Origin: Planoprotostelium fungivorum
Taxonomy: Eukaryota > Evosea > Variosea > Cavosteliida > Cavosteliaceae
NCBI GenBank assembly: GCA_003024175.1
Contig: MDYQ01000004.1
Span: 124,001 to 188,000, forward strand
Reading direction: 5' to 3'
Length of the DNA stretch: 64,000 bases
In this document: positions 63,971 through 64,000 of the stretch, one piece after another
Numbering within the stretch: the first letter of the stretch is position 1
Layout: every line of letters starts with the position of its first letter
Translations under genes and position numbers: made by a program
Notes under the pieces: model-generated
The model's input: the letters and a program-made list of their open reading frames with translations, nothing else
What the model was told of the DNA's origin: nothing
Databases searched by the model: none

Positions 63971-64000
63971 CTGTCTTTGGCAGATCTGCGATGATGTCCC

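Noticed and set aside
1-64000. Mobile elements of LTR, LINE or DNA-transposon type
   Set aside because: No reverse transcriptase, integrase, transposase or capsid-like motif and no long terminal repeats were recognised in any frame.

Overview
The window is nuclear DNA of a compact, intron-rich protist genome. Genes are packed on both strands with short gaps. Introns are mostly 28-70 nt with GT(G/A)AG donors. The gene set is typical of free-living amoebae: RasGEF, RhoGAP and Ras signalling genes, several divergent protein kinases, a leucine-rich-repeat receptor, a Rieske protein, a bHLH and a homeodomain factor, and secreted hevein/expansin-like proteins. I infer an amoebozoan, perhaps a protosteliid-type fungus feeder; the sequence does not prove this. 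One ambiguous base (7850) shows that this is draft assembly.

Layout. 1-8.4 kb: a partial PH-domain gene (-), EMC7 (+), a long RasGEF-V4R fusion (-) and a tiny ORF. 8.5-16.8 kb: a secreted 145-aa protein, a KCTD-type BTB protein, the TFIIH helicase XPD (-), a Rieske-like protein, a secreted Cys-rich protein and two tandem chitin-binding/RlpA-like secreted proteins. 16.8-32.1 kb: a PA/LRR/multi-TM receptor (-), an HD-domain hydrolase, a CAMK-like kinase (-), an M3 metallopeptidase, a bHLH factor, a second kinase (-), a GST, a MIT-domain protein (-) and a Ras-like GTPase (-). 32.3-45.1 kb: a RhoGAP-WD40 protein (-), a U2 snRNA gene (+), a protein with a duplicated unknown domain around a charged helix (-), a PH-like protein (-), an ankyrin protein (-) and a hypothetical gene (-). 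45.6-64 kb: a third kinase, pirin, a JmjC protein (-), a stress-type protein (-), small unknown genes, the FIG4/SAC3 phosphatase, a mini-RING protein (-), TFIIIC90, a 97-aa homeodomain protein, an inverted pair of tRNA-Val(CAC) genes and an MFS transporter (-).

Most striking observations. (1) The U2 snRNA gene is interrupted by a 69-nt GT-AG sequence, immediately before the conserved branch-site recognition region. Removing it restores an uninterrupted match to canonical U2, so this organism appears to splice one of its own splicing RNAs. (2) Introns of unrelated genes share short self-complementary motifs, above all CATCTACAACGTTGTAGATG and, near donors, TTTTCCCGCCAAAA. This suggests introner-like spread or hairpin-assisted splicing. 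(3) Two recently duplicated neighbouring genes differ by two whole introns, which indicates recent intron gain or loss. No retrovirus-like, LTR or Polinton-like element, CRISPR array or toxin gene was recognised.
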